This document shows, piece after piece, positions 25,555 to 34,669 of a DNA stretch of 64,000 nt. Source of the DNA: Aequorivita sp. (lineage in GTDB: Bacteria > Bacteroidota > Bacteroidia > Flavobacteriales > Flavobacteriaceae); the NCBI GenBank assembly GCA_030690315.1, contig JAUYGY010000025.1, positions 62,001-126,000 on the forward strand, in the 5' to 3' direction. A program made the translations under genes and the position numbers. The notes below the pieces were generated by a model. That model was not told where the DNA came from, searched no databases, and saw nothing but the letters and a program-made list of their open reading frames with translations. Each line of letters starts with the position of its first letter. Within the stretch, counting starts at the first letter, position 1.

Positions 25555-26171
25555 TTTGCGTTCATCACGCCGTCCACAACATACAACACCCCATTTGATC
25601 CTAGAGTACTGCCTTTTACAGTTTTGGCTTTCACACCTTTTCCGTCAACAATTATAATGTCATCGCCAGATTTTGAAGCGGTTAAAGTAATACCGCTTAA
25701 AGTTTTCAGTTTTGCCTTTCCGCTTTTGTTGATGATTTGTAATAACGCCTCTTTGTCCAAAGATCCCTCTACAATATGCGATTTAAGCATTTCCTCTAGT
25801 TTTGCTTTGTTATCGGGGTTGGCATAAAATTTCTTCTTTTCTGCCGACAAAGATTCAAGCGCACTGTTTGAAGGCGCAAAAATGGCAAAAGGCCCTTTTT
25901 CCGTAGAAAGCTTTTCTGCCAATCCGGCCGTAACAATGTAGCTTGCAAAATTTTTAAGCTCTGAATCGGTCATCACCCGAGACATTACACTGTTTATTTC
26001 TTCAATATCCTCTGGCGTCAATACTTTTTTCTTTGCTCTTTTTCCTTCCGGTGCCTTAACAACTTTCACTGTTGCTTTGTCCACTTCTTCATTTTTTGTT
26101 TCATTTTTACAGGAAACAATAAAAAGAGCCAAAATTGAAATCACTAAAAAAGCGGATAGTTTTTGCATCAT
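25551..26171 (-). CDS. Fasciclin-domain lipoprotein
   Basis: 206 residues. Lipoprotein signal peptide MMQKLSAFLVISILALFIVSC with the lipidated Cys near residue 21, a charged spacer (KNETKNEEVDKATVKVVKAP), then one fasciclin (FAS1) domain: FASYIVTAGLAEKLSTEKG, PFAIFAPSNSALESL (H1 region), LKSHIVEGSLDKEAL and GVLYVVDGVMNAN (H2 region). FAS1 domains are adhesion modules. Start is either of two adjacent ATG codons (26171 or 26168); longer reading would include the promoter of the next gene. Outer-membrane attachment is likely. Divergent from the small membrane protein gene. Confidence 0.87.
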   Translation of the reverse strand: MMQKLSAFLVISILALFIVSCKNETKNEEVDKATVKVVKAPEGKRAKKKVLTPEDIEEINSVMSRVMTDSELKNFASYIVTAGLAEKLSTEKGPFAIFAPSNSALESLSAEKKKFYANPDNKAKLEEMLKSHIVEGSLDKEALLQIINKSGKAKLKTLSGITLTASKSGDDIIIVDGKGVKAKTVKGSTLGSNGVLYVVDGVMNAN

Positions 26172-26232
26172 TAAATATTTAAAATCGGGGCTAAAAATAC
26201 TTAAATTCTGAGCACAACCGCAAGAAAGATTG

Positions 26233-26240
26233 TATTTTTG
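26233..26240 (+). promoter_or_regulatory. Candidate -7 promoter element for the small membrane protein gene
   Basis: TATTTTTG, exact TAnnTTTG, 17 bases before the ATG at 26258. Confidence 0.5.
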
Positions 26241-26257
26241 CACTATAAATATTTACG

Positions 26258-26482
26258 ATGAAACTTTTACTTATAACATTAGTATTATTGCTGCTTAGCG
26301 TAGCGGGAATTGCCATTAAACTGTGGGCAAAAAAAGATGGAAAGTTTGCCGGAACCTGCGCAAGCCAGAGTCCCTTTTTAAACAAAGAAGGCCAGTCCTG
26401 CGGTTTCTGTGGAAAAACGCCCGATCAGTTTGATACCTGCAAACAGGAAAGTCATAATTTGGATGTGCCAGAAACCAAATAA
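26258..26482 (+). CDS. Small membrane-anchored Cys-rich protein
   Basis: 74 residues: one N-terminal membrane segment (residues 2-22, MKLLLITLVLLLLSVAGIAI), then a short exposed part with four Cys in the pattern C-x15-C-x2-C-x8-C (GTCASQSPFLNKEGQSCGFC and DTCK). The C-x2-C pair suggests metal binding or a disulfide. I recall near-identical short proteins annotated only as membrane or secreted protein in Flavobacteriia; function unknown. It precedes the glycosyltransferase gene by 46 bases and may be co-transcribed with it. Confidence 0.75.
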   Translation: MKLLLITLVLLLLSVAGIAIKLWAKKDGKFAGTCASQSPFLNKEGQSCGFCGKTPDQFDTCKQESHNLDVPETK

Positions 26483-26528
26483 TTCTTGCATTCCAACGCA
26501 ACTTGTCAATCCACAATCATAAATCTGT

Positions 26529-27623
26529 ATGGTGCTACTTTACGTTTTCGGCGCGGTTGCGTTGATTAACTGTGTTTATTATCTTCTTTTTTCGAAATTT
26601 TCATTTTTAAAACCTTCTGAAAATAAATCTTCAGATAAATATCCTGTTTCCCTTATTATCTGTGCCAAAAATGAAGCTGAAAATCTTCAGAAACACATTC
26701 CGCTTTGGCAAAGTCAGAATCATCCCAACTTTGAAATTATTCTTATAAACGATGCTTCGGTTGACGAAACACTTGAAGTTATTGAGGCTTTCGCTGAAAG
26801 TGATCCGCGTATCCAAATAGTGAACGTTAAAAATAACGAAGCCTTTTGGGCAAACAAAAAATATGCACTCACTTTGGGAATAAAGCGCGCCAAAAACAAA
26901 CGGCTAGTTTTTACCGATGCAGATTGCTATCCCGCTTCCAACGAATGGTTGTCGAGAATGTCTTCTTCCTTTTCAGATAAAAAACAACTCATTTTAGGCT
27001 ACGGAGCCTATGAAAAACTGCCGGGATTTCTGAACAAAATCATCCGTTTTGAAACTTTGATGACGGCCGTGCAATATTTTTCATACGCAAAAGCGGGAAA
27101 CCCTTATATGGGCGTTGGTCGAAATCTGGCTTATACCAGCACTTTGTATTATGAAAATAATGGATTTATGAGCCATATGAAAATTCCTTCGGGCGATGAC
27201 GATCTTTTTGTAAATGAGGCCGCAACTTCTGAAAATATTGAAATCTGCGTGCAACCAGAAGCATTCACCTATTCCTTTCCGAAGAAAAAAAAGGAGAAAT
27301 GGCACATTCAAAAAAAGAGACATTATGCTACCGCCAAGCTTTATAAATTTAAGCATCGCTTTCTTTTGGGGGCTTATTATATTTTCAATTTGCTGTTTTG
27401 GCTGCTTGTTCCGGTGATTTTATTCACTCCTTTCTGGATTTTTGGGCTAAGTATTATTTTTATAAGAATACTTTTTCAGTATGTAATTATTGGTTATGCG
27501 GCGAAAAAATTACAGGAAGCAGATTTGGTTCCTTTGATTCCTTTTTATGAATTGTTTTTAATATTCACCCAATTAAGTATCTTTATTTCCAACAGTAGCG
27601 AAAAAAACGCGCGATGGAAATAA
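26529..27623 (+). CDS. Family 2 glycosyltransferase, membrane-bound
   Basis: 364 residues. One N-terminal membrane helix, then a GT-A catalytic domain: VSLIICAKNEAENLQKHIP, ILINDASVDET, the DxD motif in FTDADCYPAS, and the acceptor-side GDDDLFVNEAA and KKRHYATAKLYKF (Q/RxxRW-like). Two or three C-terminal membrane helices (about 285-345). The pattern resembles poly-sugar or lipid-sugar transferases; acceptor unknown. Its last ten bases overlap the sigma factor gene, so the two are translationally coupled. Confidence 0.88.
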   Translation: MVLLYVFGAVALINCVYYLLFSKFSFLKPSENKSSDKYPVSLIICAKNEAENLQKHIPLWQSQNHPNFEIILINDASVDETLEVIEAFAESDPRIQIVNVKNNEAFWANKKYALTLGIKRAKNKRLVFTDADCYPASNEWLSRMSSSFSDKKQLILGYGAYEKLPGFLNKIIRFETLMTAVQYFSYAKAGNPYMGVGRNLAYTSTLYYENNGFMSHMKIPSGDDDLFVNEAATSENIEICVQPEAFTYSFPKKKKEKWHIQKKRHYATAKLYKFKHRFLLGAYYIFNLLFWLLVPVILFTPFWIFGLSIIFIRILFQYVIIGYAAKKLQEADLVPLIPFYELFLIFTQLSIFISNSSEKNARWK

Positions 27624-28189
27624 CTTCGGAAGAAATAGCACATCAAATTCTAAAAGCAAAAAAGGGGAAACAGGACGCTTTCAAGTTTTTGCTGGATTAT
27701 TATTGGAACGAGGTGTACGGGTTTCAATTAAAAAGGGTTAGAAACGAGCTTGAAGCGGAAGATATAACCATTGAAGCTTTCGCAAAAGCATTCGACAAAA
27801 TTGAAACTTTTGATGAAAATTATACATTTTCCACGTGGCTTATCGCTATTTCAAAAAACATCCAAATAGACAAGACCCGTAAAAAAAATGCATCCATTTA
27901 TATAAACATTACTGACGCTTCCAAAGAGCAGGTACAGAGAATTGCAGACCACTCGCCCACTCCCGAGGACAAACTGATAACCGAACAGAATTTAGCTGAA
28001 CTTCTGCGATACATAAAACAGCTAAAACCGCATTACCAAGAAGTGATAAACCTGCGGTATTTTCATGAAATGAGTTACAATGAAATTTCCGAAGCGCTGG
28101 AAGAGCCTTTAAACAATGTGAAAGTAAGATTGCTCAGGGCCCGAAAACTTCTTGCCGAAATCATCACCCAAAAAGGAAAAAAATTATAA
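27614..28189 (+). CDS. ECF-type RNA polymerase sigma factor
   Basis: 191 residues with Sigma70 region 2 (YWNEVYGFQLKRVRNELEAE followed by DITIEAFAKAFDKIETF) and region 4 (PHYQEVINLRYFHEMSYNEI, then SEALEEPLNNVKVRLLRARK helix-turn-helix). It starts inside the glycosyltransferase gene (ten-base overlap). No anti-sigma factor gene lies beside it, unlike most ECF pairs, and after it comes a pyrimidine-rich stretch (28205-28270) before lipA. Control may lie elsewhere or act through its own expression. Confidence 0.92.
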   Translation: MEITSEEIAHQILKAKKGKQDAFKFLLDYYWNEVYGFQLKRVRNELEAEDITIEAFAKAFDKIETFDENYTFSTWLIAISKNIQIDKTRKKNASIYINITDASKEQVQRIADHSPTPEDKLITEQNLAELLRYIKQLKPHYQEVINLRYFHEMSYNEISEALEEPLNNVKVRLLRARKLLAEIITQKGKKL

Positions 28190-28286
28190 AGCTGTAAAGC
28201 ACAAATTTTGAATTCTCCTATTTTCCGCTTTTTCATCTTTTTTCTTTCTTCTTTTTTCTTTCTTCCTTTTTAGTATTTCATTTTCG

Positions 28287-28294
28287 TACTTTTG
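28287..28294 (+). promoter_or_regulatory. lipA: Candidate -7 promoter element for lipA
   Basis: TACTTTTG, exact TAnnTTTG, ending nine bases before the lipA ATG. The predicted leader is only about three to four bases. Upstream (28205-28270) is a T/C-rich tract with TTTCTTC words. Confidence 0.5.
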
Positions 28295-28302
28295 TTTCCC
28301 TT

Positions 28303-29175
28303 ATGAGCACAGAAATAGTGGAACTTAAAAAGCCCGAACCAAAGCCGAAATGGCTGCGCGTTAAACTTCCTACGGGAAAAAAATATACAGAGCTTCGCGG
28401 CTTGGTAGAAAAATACCAGCTGAACACAATATGTACCTCCGGCAGTTGTCCAAATATGGGCGAATGTTGGGGCGAAGGCACAGCAACTTTTATGATTTTG
28501 GGAAATATCTGCACCCGTTCCTGTGGTTTTTGCGGCGTAAAAACCGGCAGGCCCCAATCGGTAGATTGGGATGAACCCGAAAAAGTGGCGCGTTCCATAA
28601 AAATAATGAACATAAAACACGCCGTTGTTACTTCGGTTGACCGCGATGATTTGAAGGATATGGGTTCCATAATTTGGGCAGAAACCGTAAAGGCAATCCG
28701 CAGGATGAATCCAGAAACCACTTTGGAAACGCTCATTCCCGATTTTCAGGGAAACACTAGAAATATAGACCGAATTATTGCCGTAAAGCCCGAAGTTGTT
28801 TCCCACAATATGGAAACCGTGAAGCGATTGACGCGTGAAGTGAGGATACAGGCAAAATACGAACGAAGCCTTGAGGTTTTGAATTATTTGAAACAAGCCG
28901 GAATGCCAAGGACCAAAAGTGGAATTATGCTAGGTTTGGGTGAAATGGAAGAAGAAGTTTTACAAACCATGCAGGATTTGAGAAATGTTGGGTTGGACAT
29001 TTTGACCATTGGCCAATATTTGCAGCCTTCCAAAAAACATCTTCCGGTGAAAGAATTTATTACTCCGGAACAGTTCAAAAAATATGAAACAGTTGGCTTA
29101 GAAATGGGTTTCCGCCACGTGGAAAGTGGGGCTTTGGTGCGTTCGTCATATAAAGCACAAAAACATCTTACCTAA
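28303..29175 (+). CDS. lipA: Lipoyl synthase
   Basis: Radical-SAM enzyme that inserts two sulfurs into protein-bound octanoate. 290 residues. Both iron-sulfur clusters are visible: the auxiliary [12 protein letters not shown] (CX4CX5C) and the radical-[11 protein letters not shown] (CX3CX2C). The conserved [12 protein letters not shown] and the C-terminal [10 protein letters not shown], whose Ser ligates the auxiliary cluster, are intact. gap follows after 15 bases on the same strand, so they may share a transcript. LipB is not in the window. Confidence 0.97.
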   Translation: MSTEIVELKKPEPKPKWLRVKLPTGKKYTELRGLVEKYQLNTICTSGSCPNMGECWGEGTATFMILGNICTRSCGFCGVKTGRPQSVDWDEPEKVARSIKIMNIKHAVVTSVDRDDLKDMGSIIWAETVKAIRRMNPETTLETLIPDFQGNTRNIDRIIAVKPEVVSHNMETVKRLTREVRIQAKYERSLEVLNYLKQAGMPRTKSGIMLGLGEMEEEVLQTMQDLRNVGLDILTIGQYLQPSKKHLPVKEFITPEQFKKYETVGLEMGFRHVESGALVRSSYKAQKHLT

Positions 29176-29190
29176 AATAGTATTTCAGAA

Positions 29191-30189
29191 ATGGACAAAA
29201 AGATAACTGTTGGCATTAATGGTTTTGGGCGCATTGGCCGAAATCTTTTTAGGTTATTGCTCAACCATCCTTCAATTGAAGTTGTTGCCGTAAACGATTT
29301 GGCCGACACTAAAACGATGAGCCATCTTTTAAAATACGATAGTATTCACGGGATTTTGAATGAAAATATATCACATTCCAAAAATGAAATTACTGTTGCG
29401 GGAAAACGGGTGAGATTTTCTTCAGAAAAAAATATTGAAGATATTCACTGGGAAAATATTGATGTAGTTGTGGAATGTACGGGCAAATTCAAAACCCGAA
29501 AGCAACTTGAAAACCACTTGAAGAATGGAGCCCGTAAAGTTATTCTTTCCGTTCCGCCGTTGGATGACGATATTAAAACAGTGGTACTTGGGGTAAACGA
29601 TTCAATTATAAAGCCAGAAGACACGATTATTTCCAATGCTTCCTGCACCACTAACAATGCTGCGCCCATGCTGAAAATAATCAACGACCTTTGCGGGGTT
29701 GAGCAGGCTTATATTACCACGGTACATTCCTACACCACAGACCAAAGTTTGCACGATCAGCCCCATCGGGATTTGCGTCGGGCCCGCGCTGCCGGACAGT
29801 CCATCGTTCCCACAACAACGGGAGCGGCAAAAGCGCTGACAAAAATTTTCCCAGAAATGGCAAATGCAATTGGGGGTTGCGGCATACGTGTCCCGGTGCC
29901 AAATGGATCGTTGACAGACGTAACATTAAATGTGAAACGAGCCGTTTCCATAGAAGAGATAAACAATGCATTCAAAACAGCTTCAGAAAATGAAATGGCC
30001 GGAATAATTCAATATACCGAAGATCCCATTGTTTCCATAGATATTATTGGCAATACTCATTCCTGTATTTTTGATTCAGAAATGACTTCAGTGATAGGGA
30101 AAATGGTGAAAATAATAGGCTGGTATGACAATGAAATTGGATATTCATCTAGAATTATTGATTTAATTGAAAGAATTTCTGTGAAATAA
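29191..30189 (+). CDS. gap: Glyceraldehyde-3-phosphate dehydrogenase, type I
   Basis: Glycolytic or gluconeogenic enzyme, 332 residues. NAD-binding INGFGRIGRNLFRLL, Asp in VAVNDLAD (points to NAD rather than NADP), catalytic C152 in NASCTTNNAAP, the TVHSYTTDQ segment with the catalytic His, and WYDNEIGYSSR. Complete and of normal length. Flavobacteria often have two gap genes; this one sits behind lipA, away from pgk or other glycolytic genes, so it may be the second copy. That point is inference. Confidence 0.96.
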   Translation: MDKKITVGINGFGRIGRNLFRLLLNHPSIEVVAVNDLADTKTMSHLLKYDSIHGILNENISHSKNEITVAGKRVRFSSEKNIEDIHWENIDVVVECTGKFKTRKQLENHLKNGARKVILSVPPLDDDIKTVVLGVNDSIIKPEDTIISNASCTTNNAAPMLKIINDLCGVEQAYITTVHSYTTDQSLHDQPHRDLRRARAAGQSIVPTTTGAAKALTKIFPEMANAIGGCGIRVPVPNGSLTDVTLNVKRAVSIEEINNAFKTASENEMAGIIQYTEDPIVSIDIIGNTHSCIFDSEMTSVIGKMVKIIGWYDNEIGYSSRIIDLIERISVK

Positions 30190-30218
30190 CTATATTTATT
30201 GCCCTTTTAAACTAACCG

Positions 30219-32465
30219 ATGCACCTACCTATATTAAAATACAAGATTTTCTTGCCCCTGATTTTGTGTTTGCTGGTTTCAGTTAAATCTTTCCCAAGCC
30301 AAATAAAGGATACCATTGTAACAATAAAGCAATTGCAGTACAACGCGACAAAAGCATTGGAAAGCGAAGATTTTTTGGAAGCAGTTAAAAACCTAAACGA
30401 TGCCAATAAACTGGCAATGCTTCCCAAATACAGCAGTTACAAACCAGATGTATATCTAAGTATTGCTGAGCTTTATTACAACCTAGAGTATTTTGAAAAG
30501 GCCGCTGCGGAAGCAAAAAAAGCAATTGCAAATGGCGAGATATATAAAAACGACTACAAACTGGCAAAGGCCTATACTGTATTTTCGCTTATAAAAATTT
30601 CACAAGGTGAACCTTTAGAGGCGGAAAAATATTTAAACAAAGCCGATTCACTTTACACCAAACTCAAGGATGAAAAAAGTAAGGCAAACGTTTTATATGG
30701 CAGAGGTTTATTGCATCTTCGGCTGGGTGATTTTAAAAAATCCATTGAAAATTTAAAACCTGCCGCGCAAAGTTTTAAAGAACAGGGGATGCTCTATCAA
30801 GAGGCAAGTGCCTACAGTAATTTGGCCGATGCCCTATCTCTTATAGAACCTGCATCCTATCCAAATCCGCTTTCAGAAGCTTTAGCGGTTTTAAATACTG
30901 TTTCCGAAATTGCTTATTCACAAGGATACTCAAAACTTTTAGTTGAAAAGCATCGCATCAATTCCCAAATTTTAATTGCACAGAAAAAGGGATCATTGGC
31001 AGAGGAAGAGCTAAAATATTATCTGAATCAAAAAGATTCCCTCAAGCAGATTCATTTAAAAGCAATAGAACAAGGTATTCAAGCAGAATCGGCCATTGGC
31101 GATCTAAATGCTATCATTGCAAACCAACAAGACAATTTGAGTAAACAGGAAAAATCACTTTTTTTTGGAAAACTCACCGGATGGCTCAGTATTGCCTTAA
31201 TTCTTATTCTTTCATTGTTGACGCTTTCACTTTATAAAAACAACAATTTAAGAGCCAAGGCAAATGAACTTTTGCAGGATAAAAATACGGAACTGCAAGA
31301 AGCAAAGGAAAATGCCGAAAAAGCATCACAGGCCAAAGCCCAATTCCTTTCAACCATAACGCACGAGCTGCGCACACCTATGTACACGGTTACGGGTTTG
31401 ACGCATTTGCTCTTGGAAGAGGATCCAAAACCTGAACAAAAAGAGCATCTCAATTCACTTAAATTTTCTGGGGAATATTTGCTGTCACTAATCAACAATA
31501 TTTTGGACCTCAACAAACTTGAAGCTAATAAAGTTGAAATTGAAAAAGCGCCATTTAACTTGAAAAAGCGTATTGATGGGGTTTTAATTGCATTGAAAAA
31601 ATCTGCAGAAGCAAAAAACAATACCATACATTACGAATATGCCCCCACGCTACCCCATGAAGTGTTAGGAGATTCCCTTAAAATTTCGCAGATTCTAATT
31701 AACCTGATCAGTAATTCAATAAAATTTACTGAAAACGGTGAAATTTGGGTTCGTATTCAAAATGCCGAAAAAACCGCGAAAAAGGTTGTTATACATTTTG
31801 AAATTGAAGATACAGGCGATGGTATTTCGAAGAAAAAACAGAGCACCATTTTTGAATCCTTCTCTCAGGGATCGCTTCAAATCAACCGAAAATATGGCGG
31901 TACGGGGCTTGGGCTCTCCATTGTAAAAAACCTTCTTGAGTTGATGGGTAGTAAAATATTTTTGGAAAGTAAATTGGGCGAAGGTTCTAAATTTTGGTTC
32001 AATATAACTTATGATATATCAGAAAATGATGGTATCGCAACCCCAGTAAATGACCTTGAAGTTATTTTTGAAAACGATGTTTTTGAAAACAAATCGGTGA
32101 TGATTGTTGAAGACAACAAAATCAACCAAATGATTACCAAAAAAATTCTTGAGAAAAAGAAAATGGTTTGTACCGTTGTGGACAATGGTATGGATGCCAT
32201 AAAATTTGCAAGGGAAGAAGAGTTCGATATCATTTTAATGGACATACACATGCCCGGCATTAGCGGAATTGAAGCGACCAAGAAAATTCGGGAATTCAAC
32301 AAAACCGTTCCTATCATTGCGCTTACCGCCATAACAATTGAGGAAAATTTGGAAGATTTTTACAAAGCCGGCTTCAATGAATTTATTCCAAAACCATTCA
32401 ACGCTGAAGATTTCTTCGAAAAAATAAATAGAGTACTTCGCAGCAATGATTATTTGGTGAAATAA
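30219..32465 (+). CDS. TPR-containing hybrid sensor histidine kinase
   Basis: 748 residues. Signal-like N-terminus, then TPR repeats over residues ~30-290 (e.g. SIAELYYNLEYFEKAAAEAK), one membrane helix (~323-342), a coiled linker, HisKA with H382 in STITHELRTP, HATPase_c with the N box LINLISNSIKFTENG and G boxes EDTGDGIS and GGTGLGLSI, and a C-terminal receiver domain with D675 in ILMDIHMPG and the Lys in FIPKPF. The TPR part is likely periplasmic and senses through protein contact. There is no separate regulator or DNA-binding domain beside it, so it may pass phosphate to a remote partner. Its TAA is directly next to the convergent lpxK stop. Confidence 0.92.
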   Translation: MHLPILKYKIFLPLILCLLVSVKSFPSQIKDTIVTIKQLQYNATKALESEDFLEAVKNLNDANKLAMLPKYSSYKPDVYLSIAELYYNLEYFEKAAAEAKKAIANGEIYKNDYKLAKAYTVFSLIKISQGEPLEAEKYLNKADSLYTKLKDEKSKANVLYGRGLLHLRLGDFKKSIENLKPAAQSFKEQGMLYQEASAYSNLADALSLIEPASYPNPLSEALAVLNTVSEIAYSQGYSKLLVEKHRINSQILIAQKKGSLAEEELKYYLNQKDSLKQIHLKAIEQGIQAESAIGDLNAIIANQQDNLSKQEKSLFFGKLTGWLSIALILILSLLTLSLYKNNNLRAKANELLQDKNTELQEAKENAEKASQAKAQFLSTITHELRTPMYTVTGLTHLLLEEDPKPEQKEHLNSLKFSGEYLLSLINNILDLNKLEANKVEIEKAPFNLKKRIDGVLIALKKSAEAKNNTIHYEYAPTLPHEVLGDSLKISQILINLISNSIKFTENGEIWVRIQNAEKTAKKVVIHFEIEDTGDGISKKKQSTIFESFSQGSLQINRKYGGTGLGLSIVKNLLELMGSKIFLESKLGEGSKFWFNITYDISENDGIATPVNDLEVIFENDVFENKSVMIVEDNKINQMITKKILEKKKMVCTVVDNGMDAIKFAREEEFDIILMDIHMPGISGIEATKKIREFNKTVPIIALTAITIEENLEDFYKAGFNEFIPKPFNAEDFFEKINRVLRSNDYLVK

Positions 32466-33467
32466 TTATCTAACCATTTCCTGTTCAATTCTTTTTTTAA
32501 ACGCTGCTTCCGCATTGTTCAAAATGACTGTGGTTATCGACAAATAGTAAATATCCGTATCATTTACTATCGGTTGCAGTCGCATAAAATCCTTTTCCGT
32601 GGTAAGAATTAGGGAATGTTTTTTTAGTTCCTCAATTTCGGAAGTTGTAAAATTATGATGGTCCGGAAATAATTTCGATTCAAATTTCAATCCTTTATTC
32701 TTCAAAAAATCAATCAATGGTTTTGGATTTGCAATTCCTGCTACCAGAAGGAATTCTTTATCAGTTATATATTCAAGCGGTTTATGGTCGGCTCCGTTTT
32801 TTATTTCTGAATTGTATGCAATTTTTGAAAAATAAATTTCTTGATTATTCTTTGGTTTTAGCTTTTTCGTTATCGCCTCCATCTTTGAATTTTCTAAATT
32901 TTCCGGACATTTTGTAACTACAATAACATCGGCCCGTTTTGCGCCAAACTTGGGCTCCCGCAGATTTCCTGTGGGCAGCATACAATCATTACTATATAAT
33001 TTATCAAAAGAAGTGAGCAAAATATTCAGCGAAGCCTTCACTTTTCTATGCTGGAAAGCATCGTCAAGCAATATTACATCTGCATTATTTTGAAGTTTTT
33101 CAATACCTGTTTGGCGGTCTTCGCAAACGGCCACGGTAATTTCGGGAAATTTCTGCTTAAATTGAAGCGGCTCATCGCCCACTTCTTCAACCGAACTATT
33201 ATTTAAAACTTCCATATAGCCGGTTGTTTTCCGTTTATATCCCCTACTTAAGACAGCAATTTTATGCTCCTTTTTCAGAAAAGAAACTAAAAATTCAATC
33301 ATTGGCGATTTTCCAGTGCCACCAGTAGAAAGGTTACCCACGCAGATAATGGGCAAGTTATATGATTTACTTTTCAGCCAACCCTTGTTGTAAAGAAAGT
33401 TGCGAAACGCAGTAATGCCGCCGTACAGCAAAGAAAAAGGAAAAAGTAATTTCCGAAGCAAGTTCAT
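32466..33467 (-). CDS. lpxK: Tetraacyldisaccharide 4'-kinase
   Basis: Phosphorylates the lipid A disaccharide at the 4' position on the inner face of the cytoplasmic membrane. 333 residues; an N-terminal membrane-associated helix (MNLLRKLLFPFSLLYGGITAF), P-loop VGNLSTGGTGKSPM, and the LSRGYKRKT and DDAFQHRKV motifs. Complete. Stop codon abuts the stop of the histidine kinase gene with no base between. Divergent from nif3; TACTTTCG just upstream is a near match to the -7 element. Confidence 0.94.
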   Translation of the reverse strand: MNLLRKLLFPFSLLYGGITAFRNFLYNKGWLKSKSYNLPIICVGNLSTGGTGKSPMIEFLVSFLKKEHKIAVLSRGYKRKTTGYMEVLNNSSVEEVGDEPLQFKQKFPEITVAVCEDRQTGIEKLQNNADVILLDDAFQHRKVKASLNILLTSFDKLYSNDCMLPTGNLREPKFGAKRADVIVVTKCPENLENSKMEAITKKLKPKNNQEIYFSKIAYNSEIKNGADHKPLEYITDKEFLLVAGIANPKPLIDFLKNKGLKFESKLFPDHHNFTTSEIEELKKHSLILTTEKDFMRLQPIVNDTDIYYLSITTVILNNAEAAFKKRIEQEMVR

Positions 33468-33571
33468 TTAACGAAAGTACTAATTCCGACGAAAACTGTG
33501 ATTACTTTAAAATAAAATTAGAAGTCCATATAAATTCCGCAAAAAGTTATCTTTACTGAAAATGAAAAAAA

Positions 33572-34666
33572 ATGAAGGTAAAAGAAGTCATTGCGCTGTT
33601 GGAAGAACTTGCGCCACTTGCCTATTCTGAAGATTTTGACAACACAGGCCTGCTTGTGGGTGATTCAAATACAACCGTTTCCGGCATTTTGGTAACGTTG
33701 GACACTTTGGAAAATGTGGTGGACGAAGCCATTGAAAAAAATTGCAACCTCATCGTTAGCTTTCACCCGATTATTTTTTCGGGATTGAAAAAAATAACCG
33801 GAAAAACCTATGTGGAGCGCGTGGTTCAAAAAGCAATAAAGCACGATATCGCGATATTTTCAAATCACACGGCGCTCGATAATTCTTGGAATGGCGTGAA
33901 TGCAATGATTTGTGAAAAACTTGGGTTGATAAATCGCTCGGTATTAATTCCCCAAAAGGAAACCATTAAAAAACTCATCACTTTTGTTCCTTCAAAAGAT
34001 GCTGAAAACCTTAGAAATGCACTTTTTGCGGCAGGTGCAGGCAGTATAGGCAATTATGAAAACTGTAGTTTCAATACGGAAGGGAAAGGCAGTTTTAAGG
34101 GTAATGAATTTTCAAATCCCCTAATGGGAAAAAAGGGTGAGCTACATTTTGAAGAAGAAATACAGATTGGAATAACGTATGCGAAACACCTTCAAAACAA
34201 TATTCTGAAAACGTTATTTGCAACGCATCCTTATGAAGAAGTTGCTTATGAAGTAACAACACTTGAAAATCAAAATCAGCATTTGGGAATGGGAATGATT
34301 GGTGAATTGGAAAATGCGATGGAAGAAAAAACATTTCTACACTTTCTGAAAAAAACTATGAAAACGGAGTGTGTGCGCCATTCTGAAATGCTTAATAAAC
34401 CAATTAAAAAAGTGGCAGTGCTCGGCGGAAGTGGAAGTTTTGCAATTGATGCGGCAAAAAAAGCGGGAGCAAATGCATTTATTTCGGCCGATTTCAAATA
34501 TCATGATTTCTTTAAGGCTGAAAAGACGGTACTTTTGGCGGATATTGGTCATTATGAAAGTGAACAGTACACAAAAGACCTTTTACATGCTTTCCTTCAG
34601 AAAAAAATTACTAGTTTTGCAGTCCTTTTATCACAAACAAATACCAATCCTATTAGCTATTTATAA
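33572..34666 (+). CDS. Nif3-like dinuclear metal-binding protein (GTP cyclohydrolase I type 2 family)
   Basis: 364-residue hexameric protein with two conserved halves: DNTGLLVGDSN and VSFHPIIFSGLKK at the N-terminus, FSNHTALDNSWNGVN in the middle, and the C-terminal VAVLGGSGSFAIDAA and FISADFKYHDFF, which hold the metal ligands. The central 100 residues are a PII/CutA-like insert found in longer members (SIGNYENCSFNTEGKG, THPYEEVAYEV). Biochemical role is uncertain. It is followed by a coiled-coil gene after three bases, the usual partner in Bacteroidota and other bacteria. Confidence 0.9.
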   Translation: MKVKEVIALLEELAPLAYSEDFDNTGLLVGDSNTTVSGILVTLDTLENVVDEAIEKNCNLIVSFHPIIFSGLKKITGKTYVERVVQKAIKHDIAIFSNHTALDNSWNGVNAMICEKLGLINRSVLIPQKETIKKLITFVPSKDAENLRNALFAAGAGSIGNYENCSFNTEGKGSFKGNEFSNPLMGKKGELHFEEEIQIGITYAKHLQNNILKTLFATHPYEEVAYEVTTLENQNQHLGMGMIGELENAMEEKTFLHFLKKTMKTECVRHSEMLNKPIKKVAVLGGSGSFAIDAAKKAGANAFISADFKYHDFFKAEKTVLLADIGHYESEQYTKDLLHAFLQKKITSFAVLLSQTNTNPISYL

Positions 34667-34669
34667 TTT

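Noticed and set aside
28270..28896. 208-codon antisense frame over lipA
   Set aside because: Shadow of lipA; its composition reflects the opposite strand's codons, and lipA motifs are intact.
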